Shown piece by piece: positions 1-9,465 of a DNA stretch of 64,000 nt. The stretch is taken from positions 1,736,001 through 1,800,000 of the forward strand of contig CP025324.1 of the NCBI GenBank assembly GCA_004014935.1, in the 5' to 3' direction. The notes beneath the pieces were generated by a model. The model saw only the letters and a list, made by a program, of their open reading frames with translations, had not been told where the DNA came from and did no database searches. The position numbers and the translations under genes were made by a program. Within the stretch, counting starts at the first letter, position 1; every line of letters starts with the position of its first letter. Source of the stretch: Saccharomycopsis malanga (taxonomy: Eukaryota > Ascomycota > Saccharomycetes > Ascoideales > Saccharomycopsidaceae).

Positions 1-37
1 ATTCGGCATACATCAATCAGTATAGTAAAACTAAGGA

Positions 38-421
38 TGATTTGGCAGATTATACTCTCGAAAAAGAGAGAAAGGCCTAATGGGTTCAACAGTTTGATTA
101 CAAATGTATCCTAGACGCTAGTGAAATTTTAGACTATAGATATAGTTAGAAATTTAATTTATCATTCAATACTGTAAGTTAAAATAGTATTGCTAAAAAG
201 CGGACATGAACACTTTTCACTCGCTGCTTTTGACTGAATGTGAATCCATAGGCAAGTGTAATTCTCTGAAACACGACCTAGACCAATTAATGCTTACTTT
301 TTAATTAACTGATTGAAAAGATTGTGGACATGATGGGGTTTTAGCAAGGTCTTAGCGCGTACATACGAAACTAATGTTTACTGAGCTCGAAATATAGGAA
401 ATTATATTATTATATTTCAAG
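38..421 (+). mobile_element. A-repeat (tRNA-derived SINE-like), degraded
   Basis: Head remnant at about 38-95 (a CTCTCG...GAGAG stretch followed by GGGTTCAACAG, a decayed B box), then about 110 bp of unrelated sequence. The body resumes at 211 (TTTCACTCGCTGC..., AGGCAAGTG...) and runs through GCGCGTACATACGAAAC to an ATT-rich tail near 421. The order matches the intact copies at 55812-56133 and 60431-60743. It lies in the 3' flank of RPN13. No gene is visible in 1-637. Confidence 0.6.
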
Positions 422-637
422 CCTTGAACATACCAGTTTAATCCAAACCTTGAAGAAGCTTTTTCAAATCAAAAAAACCAAATAACCTTTACCACAAATG
501 ATCAATCAAATCATATAAACTTTACCGCAAGTAATCATTCAAATCATAGAACCTTTACCATAAGTTTACAAGATGAATACGTAATAATAGACATGAATTA
601 AATGGGAAGCTATTGAAAATTATAACGATACTGCCAA

Positions 638-1583
638 CTATTTTTTTCTCTCCTTCAAACCTTGCTTTCTGACAGCATCTAAAAAGTTTTCAATTCCCTC
701 ACCATTATAATCAAAATGAAAAGCCTGCGAAACCACTCCGCCAGCTCCCCGGGCTATTGCACTACCCAATTTACCTTCAGCTGCTCTATAGAAGCCACTG
801 TTCAACACGTTAATCAACTCTTGGCGTTTTTCCATGTCTGATAACGATTCAAGCTCCCCGGCTTCAAAATAACCTTCTGGTAAGAATGTGGACAAATATT
901 CATCCACTTTAGCTGCCGAGAGCTTGTTATTTACGAAATCAGCCACTACAGAAGAAGTGAAAACACTAGAAATGCTTACAATCGGCCTAGCTGAGTGTTA
1001 ATATGGTTAGTTGGAAATACTGATTGAAAATTAACTATTTTAAACCATTACAATTGCACAATACTCACTTTTGCGTTGGCGGCTCTGTTTTAGAAACATC
1101 AGCCATTGATTCATCGCCATCTACATCATTATGCGCTGGTTCTTCATCTTCATCATCATCATCTTCATCATCATCATCTTCTTCATCATCTTCTTCAGCA
1201 ATCAACTTCTGAATTTGCTCACTAATAGATTTGTCCTTGGCACTCAATTCGCTAGGATCGTCTTCATTGTCATTCTTATCCTGGAGCCAATAAAACGATT
1301 TCAGACTGCTACAGAAACTCAAACAAAACACTCTGCCAGATTTAGCAGACTTGACATGTTTCCACTCAACATCGCCGGGTATAATTAACAATTCGTCTTC
1401 CTCTGCATCGCCAGCAGCACCTCCAGCAACCTTTTCTCTAGGAGACCATACAAAATCATAAAACGATTCATCATCCTCAGATTTCTTGATTGTTATCTCA
1501 CCTTTGATTGGCTTTGGCGTGCAAAGATGAGTCTCCTCATCATAATCAACCTTTCCCGCTTTGAATCTCAAGATAACCGACAT
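638..1583 (-). CDS. RPN13: Proteasome ubiquitin receptor Rpn13, with one intron
   Basis: Subunit of the 26S proteasome regulatory particle that binds ubiquitin and, in family members with a C-terminal domain, the deubiquitinase Uch37. Exon 1 (1069-1583) encodes a Pru domain (starts MSVILRFKAGK; contains FYDFVWSPR and SFYWLQDK) followed by an Asp/Glu-rich linker built on GAT-type codon runs. Exon 2 (638-965) encodes a helical DEUBAD-like C-terminus (LSTFLPEGYFE, ending near LKERKK). Joined at the predicted splice sites the protein is about 280 residues, longer than the roughly 156-residue S. cerevisiae protein, which has only the Pru domain. ATG 1583 is chosen because the open frame upstream has only a TTG. 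A CTG codon at 1302-1304 sits in the Pru strand just before the FYW motif, where Ser reads better than Leu. The family call is firm; the exon join is inferred. Confidence 0.8.
966..1068 (-). other. Intron of RPN13
   Basis: Reading on the minus strand: donor GTGAGT at 1068-1063, branch-like AACTAAC at 1012-1006, acceptor TAG ending at 966, length 103 nt. The phase closes (two bases AA from exon 1 plus T from exon 2 give AAT). The nearer acceptor ending at 946 would give a stop in the joined frame, so it is disfavoured. Confidence 0.65.
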
Positions 1584-1635
1584 TTCATCCAAGTCTTGAC
1601 ACCCAGTCTCTCTGTCTAATCATATATATAAACAA

Positions 1636-1670
1636 CTTTGCCATCAAATAGACTACCCACTTTCGCCACT
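1636..1670 (-). promoter_or_regulatory. Possible Rpn4/PACE-like sites upstream of RPN13
   Basis: On the coding strand GATGGCAAAG (1645-1636) and AGTGGCGAAA (1670-1661) lie 50-90 bp upstream of the ATG. Both resemble the GGTGGCAAA-type box that Rpn4 uses at proteasome genes. They are matches by eye only. Confidence 0.35.
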
Positions 1671-1848
1671 CTATTGTGACAGGGCTACAAACTAGAATAT
1701 ATCAAGGGAGGCCAAGGACTTTGATATATATGATGTAATCAACAGACTGTATAATTAGAGATAATAACGATTGAAAAAGAAGAAATTGTTCAGATAAAGG
1801 CTGTAAATGCCGTATTTAATGACTTTTATAAATAACAGTAGCCGCTGG

Positions 1849-2118
1849 GCAGAATGTCAGCAGCTAGTAGTCTCGAAATAGAGAAAAAAAGGCCTGACAG
1901 GATAGCTTCAGCGCTTAGTATTGTTGAAGAAAAAATACCCAACAGAGTCGACGATTTGAAGCCCAACTACGAGCTACTGACATTATAAGCAAATGCAAGA
2001 GAGACCTACACCAATGGCGCTAACTTTCTAATCAAGTAAAAAGATGATGATGGGCAAACATATATTCGGCTTTCCTCACAAGTTTAAATGCCGTTACACA
2101 AGGCGCGTATATACAAAA
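1849..2118 (+). mobile_element. A-repeat, diverged, running into a minisatellite
   Basis: Degenerate A-repeat: AGTCTCGAAATAGAG head remnant, AATACCCAACAGAGTCGAC, CTTTCTAATCAAGT, and the 3' motif GGCGCGTATATACAAAAC. It resembles the diverged copy at 34243-34505. Its 3' motif grades into the tandem array that follows. Confidence 0.5.
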
Positions 2119-2228
2119 CGTATACTCAAAACATATATTCAAAACATATATTCAAAACGTATATTCAGAACATATATTCAGAACATATATTCAGAACATA
2201 TATTCAGAACATTCATTCAAAACTCATG
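2108..2228 (+). repeat. 15-bp minisatellite grown from an A-repeat tail
   Basis: About eight tandem copies of a 15-bp unit close to ACATATATTCAGAAC. The first units grade out of the A-repeat motif GTATATACAAAAC, so the array probably arose by slippage in the repeat's 3' end. It lies about 130 bp upstream of the CinA-like gene start. Confidence 0.8.
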
Positions 2229-2360
2229 ATGGACTCAAAAGATTACTACTATATAGCAGTATTATGAGCCCTGCTGGCTTATAGTATAATATGTGGGGGT
2301 ATATAGTGGGTGTAGGTGTAGGTGTATAATAGAGATGAATATAACGACCGAACAATCATC

Positions 2361-2894
2361 ATGTCATTTGTTAGTGAGGAGATACGATTGTTGGTATCAG
2401 AGATTGCGGATATTCTTATTCAAAAGCGTCAAACAATTGCCATATCTGAGGCCGCCTGTGGGGGGATTCTTTCTGCATATTTGGTCTCGATTCCCGGGGC
2501 ATCCAAGTTTTACCAAGGAGGCACATTATTGTATAGTCTCAAGTCCAAACTCAAGTTGTCCGGATGGTCAGAGGCTGAGATTGCAAATTATACAGGACCT
2601 TCGGAATACAGTGTGTTGAAACAATCGAGAAATTTGAAAATTGAGTTGGGATCAACATATGCCTTGTGTGAGTCCGGTTTTGCCGGGCCAAGTACGGAGG
2701 TTGAGAAGGTATCTGGTGGAAATGAACAAAATAGTGATGAGAGCAAGGTTGGGACCGTGTATTTTGCAATTTCAGGGCCAAATGGATCGAATTCGGCCGT
2801 CAAACATACTGGGATGTCCGACAGAGTGCAGAATATGGAGGAATTTGCCAAGCTAGGATTGGTATTTTTGCTTGAGGAGTTGAAAAAGATTTAG
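2361..2894 (+). CDS. CinA C-terminal domain (PncC-type) protein
   Basis: Stand-alone CinA C-terminal domain, 177 residues. In bacteria this domain is the nicotinamide mononucleotide deamidase PncC. The start ISEAACGGILSAYLVSIPGAS followed by YQGGTLLYSLKSK aligns with the bacterial block ending in TGG, and ALCESGFAGP and VGTVYFAI match the later conserved blocks. The bacterial catalytic Ser-containing SCTGG is here AACGG, as I recall for fungal and plant homologues, so NMN deamidation is uncertain. ATG 2361 is chosen because the frame upstream begins at GTG 2322. It converges with RFC1 across about 390 bp. Confidence 0.75.
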   Translation: MSFVSEEIRLLVSEIADILIQKRQTIAISEAACGGILSAYLVSIPGASKFYQGGTLLYSLKSKLKLSGWSEAEIANYTGPSEYSVLKQSRNLKIELGSTYALCESGFAGPSTEVEKVSGGNEQNSDESKVGTVYFAISGPNGSNSAVKHTGMSDRVQNMEEFAKLGLVFLLEELKKI

Positions 2895-3286
2895 ATTTGT
2901 AGTTGTAAATAGATATTCCAAGACAGGTGCTTGGCTTTTGAATGTACACAAGGAGTGGGTTTTTACCAGTATCATCATAAAGAGGTTTCATGTTAGCTAT
3001 TTATAACTCATTTGTAGAGCGTGTGTGTAATCAAGAGTGGAAACTCTGTTGTGTTCTGTAAGTAGGCAATGTGTATTATGAAATAAGATACATTATACTA
3101 GCTGTCATTACGATTATTCTGCGATGCATTTACATAATAACTTAGTGCTTTTTTATTCAAAGACTAACAGGTTCATATTTATTTAGTCCAACCATCTTAG
3201 AGACAACTGGCCATTTATAAAAGGCTAACAAATTTATACAACACATTACAAAAAGGGCATTTATCAACTGAACGTACAAGGAACAA
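2895..3286. other. Convergent intergenic space
   Basis: Lies between the 3' ends of the CinA-like gene and RFC1. AT-rich, no gene or repeat seen; presumably holds both 3' UTRs and poly(A) sites. Confidence 0.5.
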
Positions 3287-5875
3287 TCATTTCTTGGTTT
3301 TTTTGGCAGCTGGTTTTTTTCTAGGTTTGGCAGGTTTTTTTGCGCTAGTTTTTTTCTGTTTGATGAGTTTATCTTTACTGAGGTCGTCATCCATTTGGTC
3401 GTCGTCATCTTCTTTGGCAGCTTCTGTTGTGTCGTCATTGACAGCATCTTCAAAGTCAGGAGTTTCTGTAGCCATGGCCTTTGAGCCTGTTCCTGCTACA
3501 CCGACATGGAAGATTACCATAGGATGCTTTGAGGTGTTATACTTTCTGGTGAACAGACTTTTGACGGAGGAGGGTATTTTTTTACTGATGATGTCAAACT
3601 TGTAAGGGTTATTAGGGCCAACCGCAAAGTCTAACAAATACTCCCAATCGTCTTTTGTCAAATAGTAATCATCCAACAAGTCAATGACCGTTGGGATTCC
3701 CTCGGCACCGGATTGAAGCAAGGGATCAGCAACTTTCTTGCTCAAAAGGGTAAAGTAGTTGAGACGAAGTTCCGATTTATTGGTGAGGGTCGCCAATTTA
3801 GTATGGTAATTGAGATCCATGAGCAATCTTTGGTACTTGTTCCGTTTGGAATTATTGCCCAAAAAGGAGGTGAAGTTGATCCGTCCAGTGATCTGGCCAT
3901 TGACAAAGGAGGACGGACGAATAGATGACATGATGCCATGGAAAGGCATCAAGGACCATTGTTGATCTGAGGAATGGATTTTGCGGTCTACAAGATCTGC
4001 TTCTGAGATTGAATCAGCGGCTTTGGCTACGAGTTTCAAATGGTCAAGGCCAGAGCCAGCTGAGGGTTTGGTATTCAAGTAATTCTCATGGATCATGAGA
4101 GGCACAAAACTGTAATCATCAAAATAGTATTCAATTTTTTTCTGCAAGCTGACATTAGAGCTCTGAGACCAGATTCCCGAGGAGAGAAATTTCCCAGTGA
4201 TGTCAAAGGTTTTCATAGCAATGTTTTTTTCCCAGCCCTTGACAACCTCCTCGTAATTGCTGCTGTTGATGGTTGAGGTGGTTTTGGACACTGTGGATAG
4301 CAAGTTGATGATTTGCCGGATGTCATTCTTGGTGTATTCCACCAATCTCTCTATTATTTCGGGCGGCACCTTGATTTTCTCGCGAAGAGCTATCGTGAGT
4401 ATCCGTGATTTGATCGAAGTGGCATCTGGCCGTCTAAACTGGAGATCCAACGTCACTTTGTCAAACGGCCTCATCTTTGGTAGCGATTTGTCATTGCAAA
4501 TCAATACGATGGGAATAGAGGTCTTGCGGCAAAAGTTGGCTAGTGCTCCTACGCCGCCCATGTCGCCTGATGACATGCCGTCGACCTCATCCATGATAAG
4601 ACAAAGCTTTTTCGGACTTTTATTGAAAAACCCAACCACCGAGGTGTTGTCAAGAATGTCTCTGATCGTCTGGTTCAACAACGTTTTGGACCGGACATCA
4701 GACGCGTTTTTTTCCACAATCTCGTATCCCAAATCCTTGGCAACAATGTGGGCAGCAGTGGTTTTGCCAATTCCCGGAGGACCACTGATAAGAACAGCAG
4801 GAAACGACTCTCCAAAGTACTTGAACTTGCTCTTTTTGTTTTGGTCCCAGTTGCTGAACCATTTGACCATTTTTTGTATAGCACCTTTATTTCCACAAAT
4901 CTGCAGAATCTTTGTAGGAGCATACTTCACTGTCCACAACTTCTCGCTGTCTGGACGGTCCTCTGGTTTGATATAAGCATCAACATTGCCATTGGAATCT
5001 GGTCTTTGCAACCTACGTTGTTTTTCCTCTTCTCTCCGTTCTGCTTCTTTAGCTTCCGCAATGGCTTCGGCCTCAATCTTACGTGCTTCTTCTTCTCGTT
5101 TCATCAACACCTTTGCGGCAGCTTCGTTTCCATCCCCGCCTGCCTCAGGCATGCTCTCAATCAATTGGCAAAATCCTGCCTCGTCAATATGCTTGATTCC
5201 AAATTGCTTGATCTTCTGTATCTTCGAAGGCCCTGCATCTTCTCCCAACACAACCACACTGGTTTTCTTGCTGATAGATTTCGTTACCTTGGCTCCATAC
5301 TTCTTGGCCAAAAAATCACAATCTTCCCGGTTCAAATGCGGCAACACCCCTGTGAACACAATAGTAAGCCCAGCTAAACAGTCTGGTTTTCCCTCTGGCT
5401 TTTGGAAAGAATCATCACTACTTTGGTTATCCAACTCTGCCTTTTTCGCCCAGAAATTCACCTTTTCTGTAGCATCAACCTCTGGCAATCCACAATCTGG
5501 TATCAATGCCAAAATATCAGACGCTTCTAGATGGGTTTCTGGCGATTTAATCGATTTTTTTGACTCATGATCTTTGGTCTCTTTTTTCTTCTCCTTTTGC
5601 AACTCTTTTTTCACTCCTTTTGTTGGTTTTTCAATGTCCTCTTGACACTCTTCAATTGGAATTATCTCCCTGATCTCTTCATCCAGCGAATCAAACTCAT
5701 CAACCACTTTGGCCTTTTTTACAACTCCTTTTGATTTACCTAATTCAACCTTGGGTTTCTTTGGAGAATGGACAATGTCATCATCTGCTTCTCGTTTCTT
5801 ACTAACACCAGCTTTGTTGGCTTTGCTTCTCAGACCGCCTTTCTTTCCAAAAAACAGTGTTATATCCGTAGGCAT
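3287..5875 (-). CDS. RFC1: Replication factor C large subunit Rfc1
   Basis: Largest subunit of the clamp loader that opens PCNA and loads it at primer-template junctions in the nucleus. 862 residues, the usual family size. In order: an N-terminal PIP-like motif (ITLFFGKK, residues 5-12), a Lys-rich linker with NLS-like runs, a BRCT domain (about 165-245, LAGLTIVFTGVL), an AAA+ ATPase with Walker A SGPPGIGKTT and Walker B LIMDEVDG, a C-terminal helical collar, and a Lys-rich tail (KKPAAKKTKK). ATG 5875 begins MPTDITLFF, as in other Rfc1 proteins. An MCB element lies 80 bp upstream. The CTG at 4904-4906 falls in KILQICGNKG, where S. cerevisiae has a polar residue, so Ser is likely. Confidence 0.97.
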   Translation of the reverse strand: MPTDITLFFGKKGGLRSKANKAGVSKKREADDDIVHSPKKPKVELGKSKGVVKKAKVVDEFDSLDEEIREIIPIEECQEDIEKPTKGVKKELQKEKKKETKDHESKKSIKSPETHLEASDILALIPDCGLPEVDATEKVNFWAKKAELDNQSSDDSFQKPEGKPDCLAGLTIVFTGVLPHLNREDCDFLAKKYGAKVTKSISKKTSVVVLGEDAGPSKIQKIKQFGIKHIDEAGFCQLIESMPEAGGDGNEAAAKVLMKREEEARKIEAEAIAEAKEAERREEEKQRRLQRPDSNGNVDAYIKPEDRPDSEKLWTVKYAPTKILQICGNKGAIQKMVKWFSNWDQNKKSKFKYFGESFPAVLISGPPGIGKTTAAHIVAKDLGYEIVEKNASDVRSKTLLNQTIRDILDNTSVVGFFNKSPKKLCLIMDEVDGMSSGDMGGVGALANFCRKTSIPIVLICNDKSLPKMRPFDKVTLDLQFRRPDATSIKSRILTIALREKIKVPPEIIERLVEYTKNDIRQIINLLSTVSKTTSTINSSNYEEVVKGWEKNIAMKTFDITGKFLSSGIWSQSSNVSLQKKIEYYFDDYSFVPLMIHENYLNTKPSAGSGLDHLKLVAKAADSISEADLVDRKIHSSDQQWSLMPFHGIMSSIRPSSFVNGQITGRINFTSFLGNNSKRNKYQRLLMDLNYHTKLATLTNKSELRLNYFTLLSKKVADPLLQSGAEGIPTVIDLLDDYYLTKDDWEYLLDFAVGPNNPYKFDIISKKIPSSVKSLFTRKYNTSKHPMVIFHVGVAGTGSKAMATETPDFEDAVNDDTTEAAKEDDDDQMDDDLSKDKLIKQKKTSAKKPAKPRKKPAAKKTKK

Positions 5876-5951
5876 TGTGTGGTCAATGATGATTTTTTAT
5901 AAAGAAGAATTCAAAGTTGGGTTTGGAAGGCTTATTATATGGGAAAAAAAT

Positions 5952-5957
5952 ACGCGT
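5952..5957. promoter_or_regulatory. MCB element upstream of RFC1
   Basis: ACGCGT, the MluI cell-cycle box bound by MBF, about 80 bp upstream of the RFC1 ATG and followed by GCGCG. DNA replication genes in yeasts commonly carry this site for G1/S expression. Confidence 0.6.
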
Positions 5958-6904
5958 GCGCGTTTGAAAATTGCGGAGCATTTAACAATATTCAGAATTA
6001 CCAATATTTAAGCCAGCAAGTGATTGATTAATCTAGTTATCATCTAATTAATCTTGTTATTATACAACCAGTGCTTATTACTTATTCTAATTTGCAAAGC
6101 AATTGAAAATGACTTTTGGTGTATCTTTGAAGAGAACGCTTTTAATACGCAAAATATCTCTTTCCTCACTATTTAATAAAATGGAGGCGATGTAGTCGAA
6201 CAGTATTAAAAGCTGTTTTGATAAAGGTTTATGTAGCTTTGAGTCATCGAAACTTGAGTTTAATATTTCTTCCATCAATCTCCTCTTTAAAGGATTCTTT
6301 TGTCATTACCTTACTAAATAATCATGCGATCATCAACTTGTAATCTTTCCTAACTAAACAATCTTCTTGAAATCTCGGTCGTCAATATACAATGTACCTA
6401 ATCGACAACCTAAAAATCCCCTGCAAATCATTGTACTTCGTTGCAATTTTGATTTCATGAAACACAGCATGTATTTACACAATGCCTAAATGGTATTTAT
6501 AAAAGAGGTGTAAAGTTGTACTGTGGGAACGAAATTCGATGAAATTGCTCGGAAAATGAACGAATTATTGTTCTTAGAGTAAAATACTGCTTTAGAAACT
6601 GCCACTAGGACATCTGTTACTACTTTTTTCTCTGTTGGCAAAATATTTCTCCCTAAGAAGGTCAACCCCTCAAGAATGACAAAGAAATATTTTATGAGCA
6701 AAGAAATCAATCATTATCATAGTAGCTTATCTCGGTTTTTATCAATTTCAATGCGTTCACCATTAAGCCTTCGAATGAATATTCCACCTTTAGTTTTTAG
6801 CAACAAATTCTTGCACTATTTTAGTCGATACAGGGAGTTGCTTTCTCTTCTTAACCTCATGCTACTAAGAGCTAGCTTCTTTAGCTGCAATAATAACAAT
6901 ACTT
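5958..6904. other. Intergenic, no firm gene
   Basis: AT-rich. A short minus-strand frame (6275-6087, starting MEEILNSSF) has a balanced residue composition but no relative I recognise. A second frame at 6486-6710 has no ATG start. Neither is supported enough to call a gene. Confidence 0.3.
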
Positions 6905-6975
6905 ACATTTTGAGCCCAATAAATATCAGTTTCGTATATATGTATAAAGGGACTTGTTAAAGCCCAATGGGAAAA
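6905..6975 (-). mobile_element. A-repeat 3' fragment
   Basis: Minus-strand A-repeat tail: GAGCCCAATAAATATCAGTT, CGTATATATG, GGGACTTG, CCCAATGGGAAAAA. In the orientation of the neighbouring B-repeat it lies directly after the B 3' end. Confidence 0.65.
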
Positions 6976-6984
6976 ATCCAATCA

Positions 6985-7530
6985 GAAACTATGAAATAAT
7001 GTCAAGAAATAAAGATAGTCTTCCTGAGGGCTGGAAAACATGATTTTTATGTATTATTTTCGACAAAATGATACTTTCTCACTATTAAATAATTTATAAA
7101 AGCCAAATCTCAAAATAAGTTACTTTGCATAAGCTTCTAGGCTTCTAGGGGCCTTTAGAGTATACAAGTATAATTTTTGTATGTTTTGGTTTGCTTTTTA
7201 AGACTTTAGAATATGAGTTGAAGAATCAGCATTTTCTCAAAATTGACAATTTTCCGTTTTGTCAAATATTTATTCGAAAATCTAGTTTCTTTTACTGTAA
7301 ATAGTGCTATAATATAGCAAAAAAAATCAAAATGTTATTGTATATTTTTTTCAATTCAAAATAACCTGGATAGTACTGATTTAATTAAATAAAATATTTG
7401 ATGATTACTCCAAAACTACAAGAGCGCGAATCGAGTCCCAAAACCCCAAGTGAGGAACGCCACACTTGTTTTGCGTGGTGAATCGTGGCGCATGATAGCT
7501 CAACCAACTTGGCCACCTGGACATAGTAAG
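6985..7530 (-). mobile_element. B-repeat copy 1, 3' end missing
   Basis: Antisense B-repeat. The tRNA-like head lies at 7430-7530: CGAATCGAGTCCC (inverse B box), CGCCACACTTG (variable-arm side) and CCAACTTGGCCA (inverse A box). The AT-rich body extends left to about 6985. An A head lies on its 5' side (7555-7650) and an A tail on its 3' side, as if B had inserted within or between A copies. Confidence 0.7.
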
Positions 7531-7554
7531 GCAAATAGACGTATTTTTGTTAAT

Positions 7555-7650
7555 AATCATCTCATTTTGATCTCAGTCTTGAGCCTGGCAGGTCCTTTTA
7601 CTCTTCTATGTGACCATTAGCCAATGAGCCATGCGGTGCAGCGGTATCTA
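7555..7650 (-). mobile_element. A-repeat head fragment
   Basis: Antisense head: GCCTGGCAGGTCC, then CTCTTCTATGTGACC, then CCAATGAGCCATGCGG, corresponding to the A-box end of intact copies. Confidence 0.5.
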
Positions 7651-7875
7651 CAGCTGTATTGATGATTTAAATAAAGCGCCATAGACATCGAAATTAGCTA
7701 CAAAACTGATTGAGAAATGTAAAACGCTTAATTGATAGTAAAAACATGCAAAAGGAACAATTTAATAAATAAAAAAAATGCACAGTTGACAATTTATCAA
7801 AAAAAATTGTTATTGGAAAACCAACAGCTCACGACACCATGTTCCAGGTTATTTTTTACTATTTTAATAAAAAAC

Positions 7876-8721
7876 CTAAACCTTTGGTTGAATGATATCG
7901 ACTTTCATTTGGTTTCTAGTTTGGAACTTTAAGAGGTGCAATTTTAGCACTTTAATTACTAGCGAGAAAAATAGCAATATTAGAGCAGCCCAGATTGTAG
8001 CAATAAAAGTAGTACTAATGTTGACTTTTAAAATTTGAAAAGAGCTTTCTGTAACGATATTTGCCATTGATTTCAAACTAACAGTTAAATGGGCTGTTAG
8101 AAACAAACTCAATACATTGATGATCAAAAGTAAATAGAACACCAATTTTTTCCCCACGAAGCTGACGATTTTGGAAATCTTTGATGGCGATGCTGGGGGC
8201 TTTTCTGACGAGGTTTTTTTTGAAAACAATGATTCTTTCAACGAAATGAAAAAATGAAGTTTTGACAAGACCCCACTAATTAAATCCAATACAAATAATG
8301 CGCCGACCAAAGAAGCAAGGACAATCCCAAACGATCTCCAACGTAGTAAATAGTCTTGATTGATATCTTTGGAAAGTTGTGGGATACTGAGATAGTTGCT
8401 AGAGGTTTTCAGAGCAGCACTGTAAAGAGTGATGTTGCTTTGGGCAAACAACGAGGCGTTGAAATTACCAAATGAATGGAAACATTGTTGGTCATTGGAA
8501 GTGGTGTTTTGTAGAAACTTTCTATCAAAACAGATGCTTGTATAAGTGACATCAATATCCAAATCTTTCAATGCCGGATGTTTTGAAGTAATCAAGCTAT
8601 ACATTGTAGTGTCAGGGTTCAATTGGATATTCACAATGGCCCTGTTGGTAAATAAAATGGCCATTGATAAGATAAAGGACACCATAAGAAGCACTGGTGT
8701 GGAGAAATTGAGAATCATCAT
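7876..8721 (-). CDS. Small membrane protein, four predicted TM segments
   Basis: Unrecognised integral membrane protein of about 281 residues. From the chosen start it has TM1 at about 5-25 (LNFSTPVLLMVSFILSMAIL), an extracytosolic loop with N-glycosylation sites and two cysteines (ICF and QQCF), TM2 (GIVLASLVGALFVLDLI), a short basic loop, TM3 (VFYLLLIINVLSLFL) and TM4 (FIATIWAALILLFFSLVI), then a short basic C-terminus. The layout recalls Sur7/Fig1-type plasma-membrane proteins, but I see no diagnostic motif. The frame stays open upstream to ATG 8880, but that stretch overlaps a duplicated non-coding segment and is hydrophilic, so ATG 8721 (or 8718), just before TM1, is preferred. Confidence 0.6.
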   Translation of the reverse strand: MMILNFSTPVLLMVSFILSMAILFTNRAIVNIQLNPDTTMYSLITSKHPALKDLDIDVTYTSICFDRKFLQNTTSNDQQCFHSFGNFNASLFAQSNITLYSAALKTSSNYLSIPQLSKDINQDYLLRWRSFGIVLASLVGALFVLDLISGVLSKLHFFISLKESLFSKKTSSEKPPASPSKISKIVSFVGKKLVFYLLLIINVLSLFLTAHLTVSLKSMANIVTESSFQILKVNISTTFIATIWAALILLFFSLVIKVLKLHLLKFQTRNQMKVDIIQPKV

Positions 8722-8840
8722 TATAAAGTTGTTTTGATATGTTCTGTTCTGTTGTTTTTTTGCTTGGTGTGCATGAATTATTTGACTCAACGTTGTTGAC
8801 AACAATAGAGTATTTATACAGGTGTTTTTGTTTTTATCCT

Positions 8841-9027
8841 CATACTGTAGATTACAATTTCGCATTATTAAATCTAACATATCACATCTACTTTAAGAAA
8901 TTGTTTCTTTGGCATGCTTCCAGCAAATTTCTATTATTATCATCATACTTTAGATTACAATTTTTCATTATACAATCTAACATATCACATCTAGTTTAAG
9001 AAACCACTTCTTTCTTTGGTATGCTTC
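8841..9027 (+). repeat. Direct repeat pair, about 80 bp, spacing 103 bp
   Basis: Copies at 8841-8921 and 8944-9027 share ATTACAATTT, CAATCTAACATATCACATCTA and TTTAAGAAA blocks followed by CTTTGG(C/T)ATGCTTC. They differ at roughly one position in seven. The pair lies in the promoter side of the small membrane protein gene and does not match the A- or B-repeats. Confidence 0.8.
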
Positions 9028-9304
9028 TGAAACCAGTATGGTCCTCTGGTTGGCCCTCAAGTGATCTGTCATGTTGAAAACATATATGCAAGTTGATGCA
9101 AGACATGCAGATTGTCGCAGATGTCTGCATGTAGCCACATTTGGTTGGTATAAAGCGATAGTCTGGGCGATATTTACAGCTTTTATAGAAGTGGTAATGA
9201 TGTGGTTATTTTGGTAAAGTAGTAGTTTTGTAGTGGGAAATAAATGTATTAAGGGAACAATAATATGAGTCGATATTATTGAAAACCACATGACCAACTG
9301 GCCC

Positions 9305-9333
9305 GAGTCAAATATATATACGGGCCCGAGTCA
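9305..9333 (-). promoter_or_regulatory. Paired TGACTC sites upstream of GCV1
   Basis: GCCCGAGTCAAA occurs twice in direct repeat, giving TGACTC on the minus strand at 9305-9310 and 9328-9333, about 135-160 bp upstream of the GCV1 ATG. TGACTC is the core bound by Bas1 and Gcn4, known regulators of glycine-cleavage genes in S. cerevisiae. Function here is inferred. Confidence 0.5.
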
Positions 9334-9465
9334 AAAGGCAAAGAGTTATAACCGAATGCAGCCCATCATGTAGTCTGAAATATTGGTCATTTTGACAAGT
9401 TTTCAGTTTTTTGTTTTGATAATTCACAATAGTCCAGATAGTAGTTAGGAATTGATACAGTTGCC

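Noticed and set aside
4257-4976. Long frames on the strand opposite RFC1
   Set aside because: They are shadows of the RFC1 coding sequence, whose conserved AAA+ motifs fix the strand and frame.
6087-6275. 62-residue minus frame starting MEEILNSSF
   Set aside because: Plausible residue composition, but an in-frame stop lies a few codons upstream, no family is recognised and no neighbour supports it; kept only as a note.
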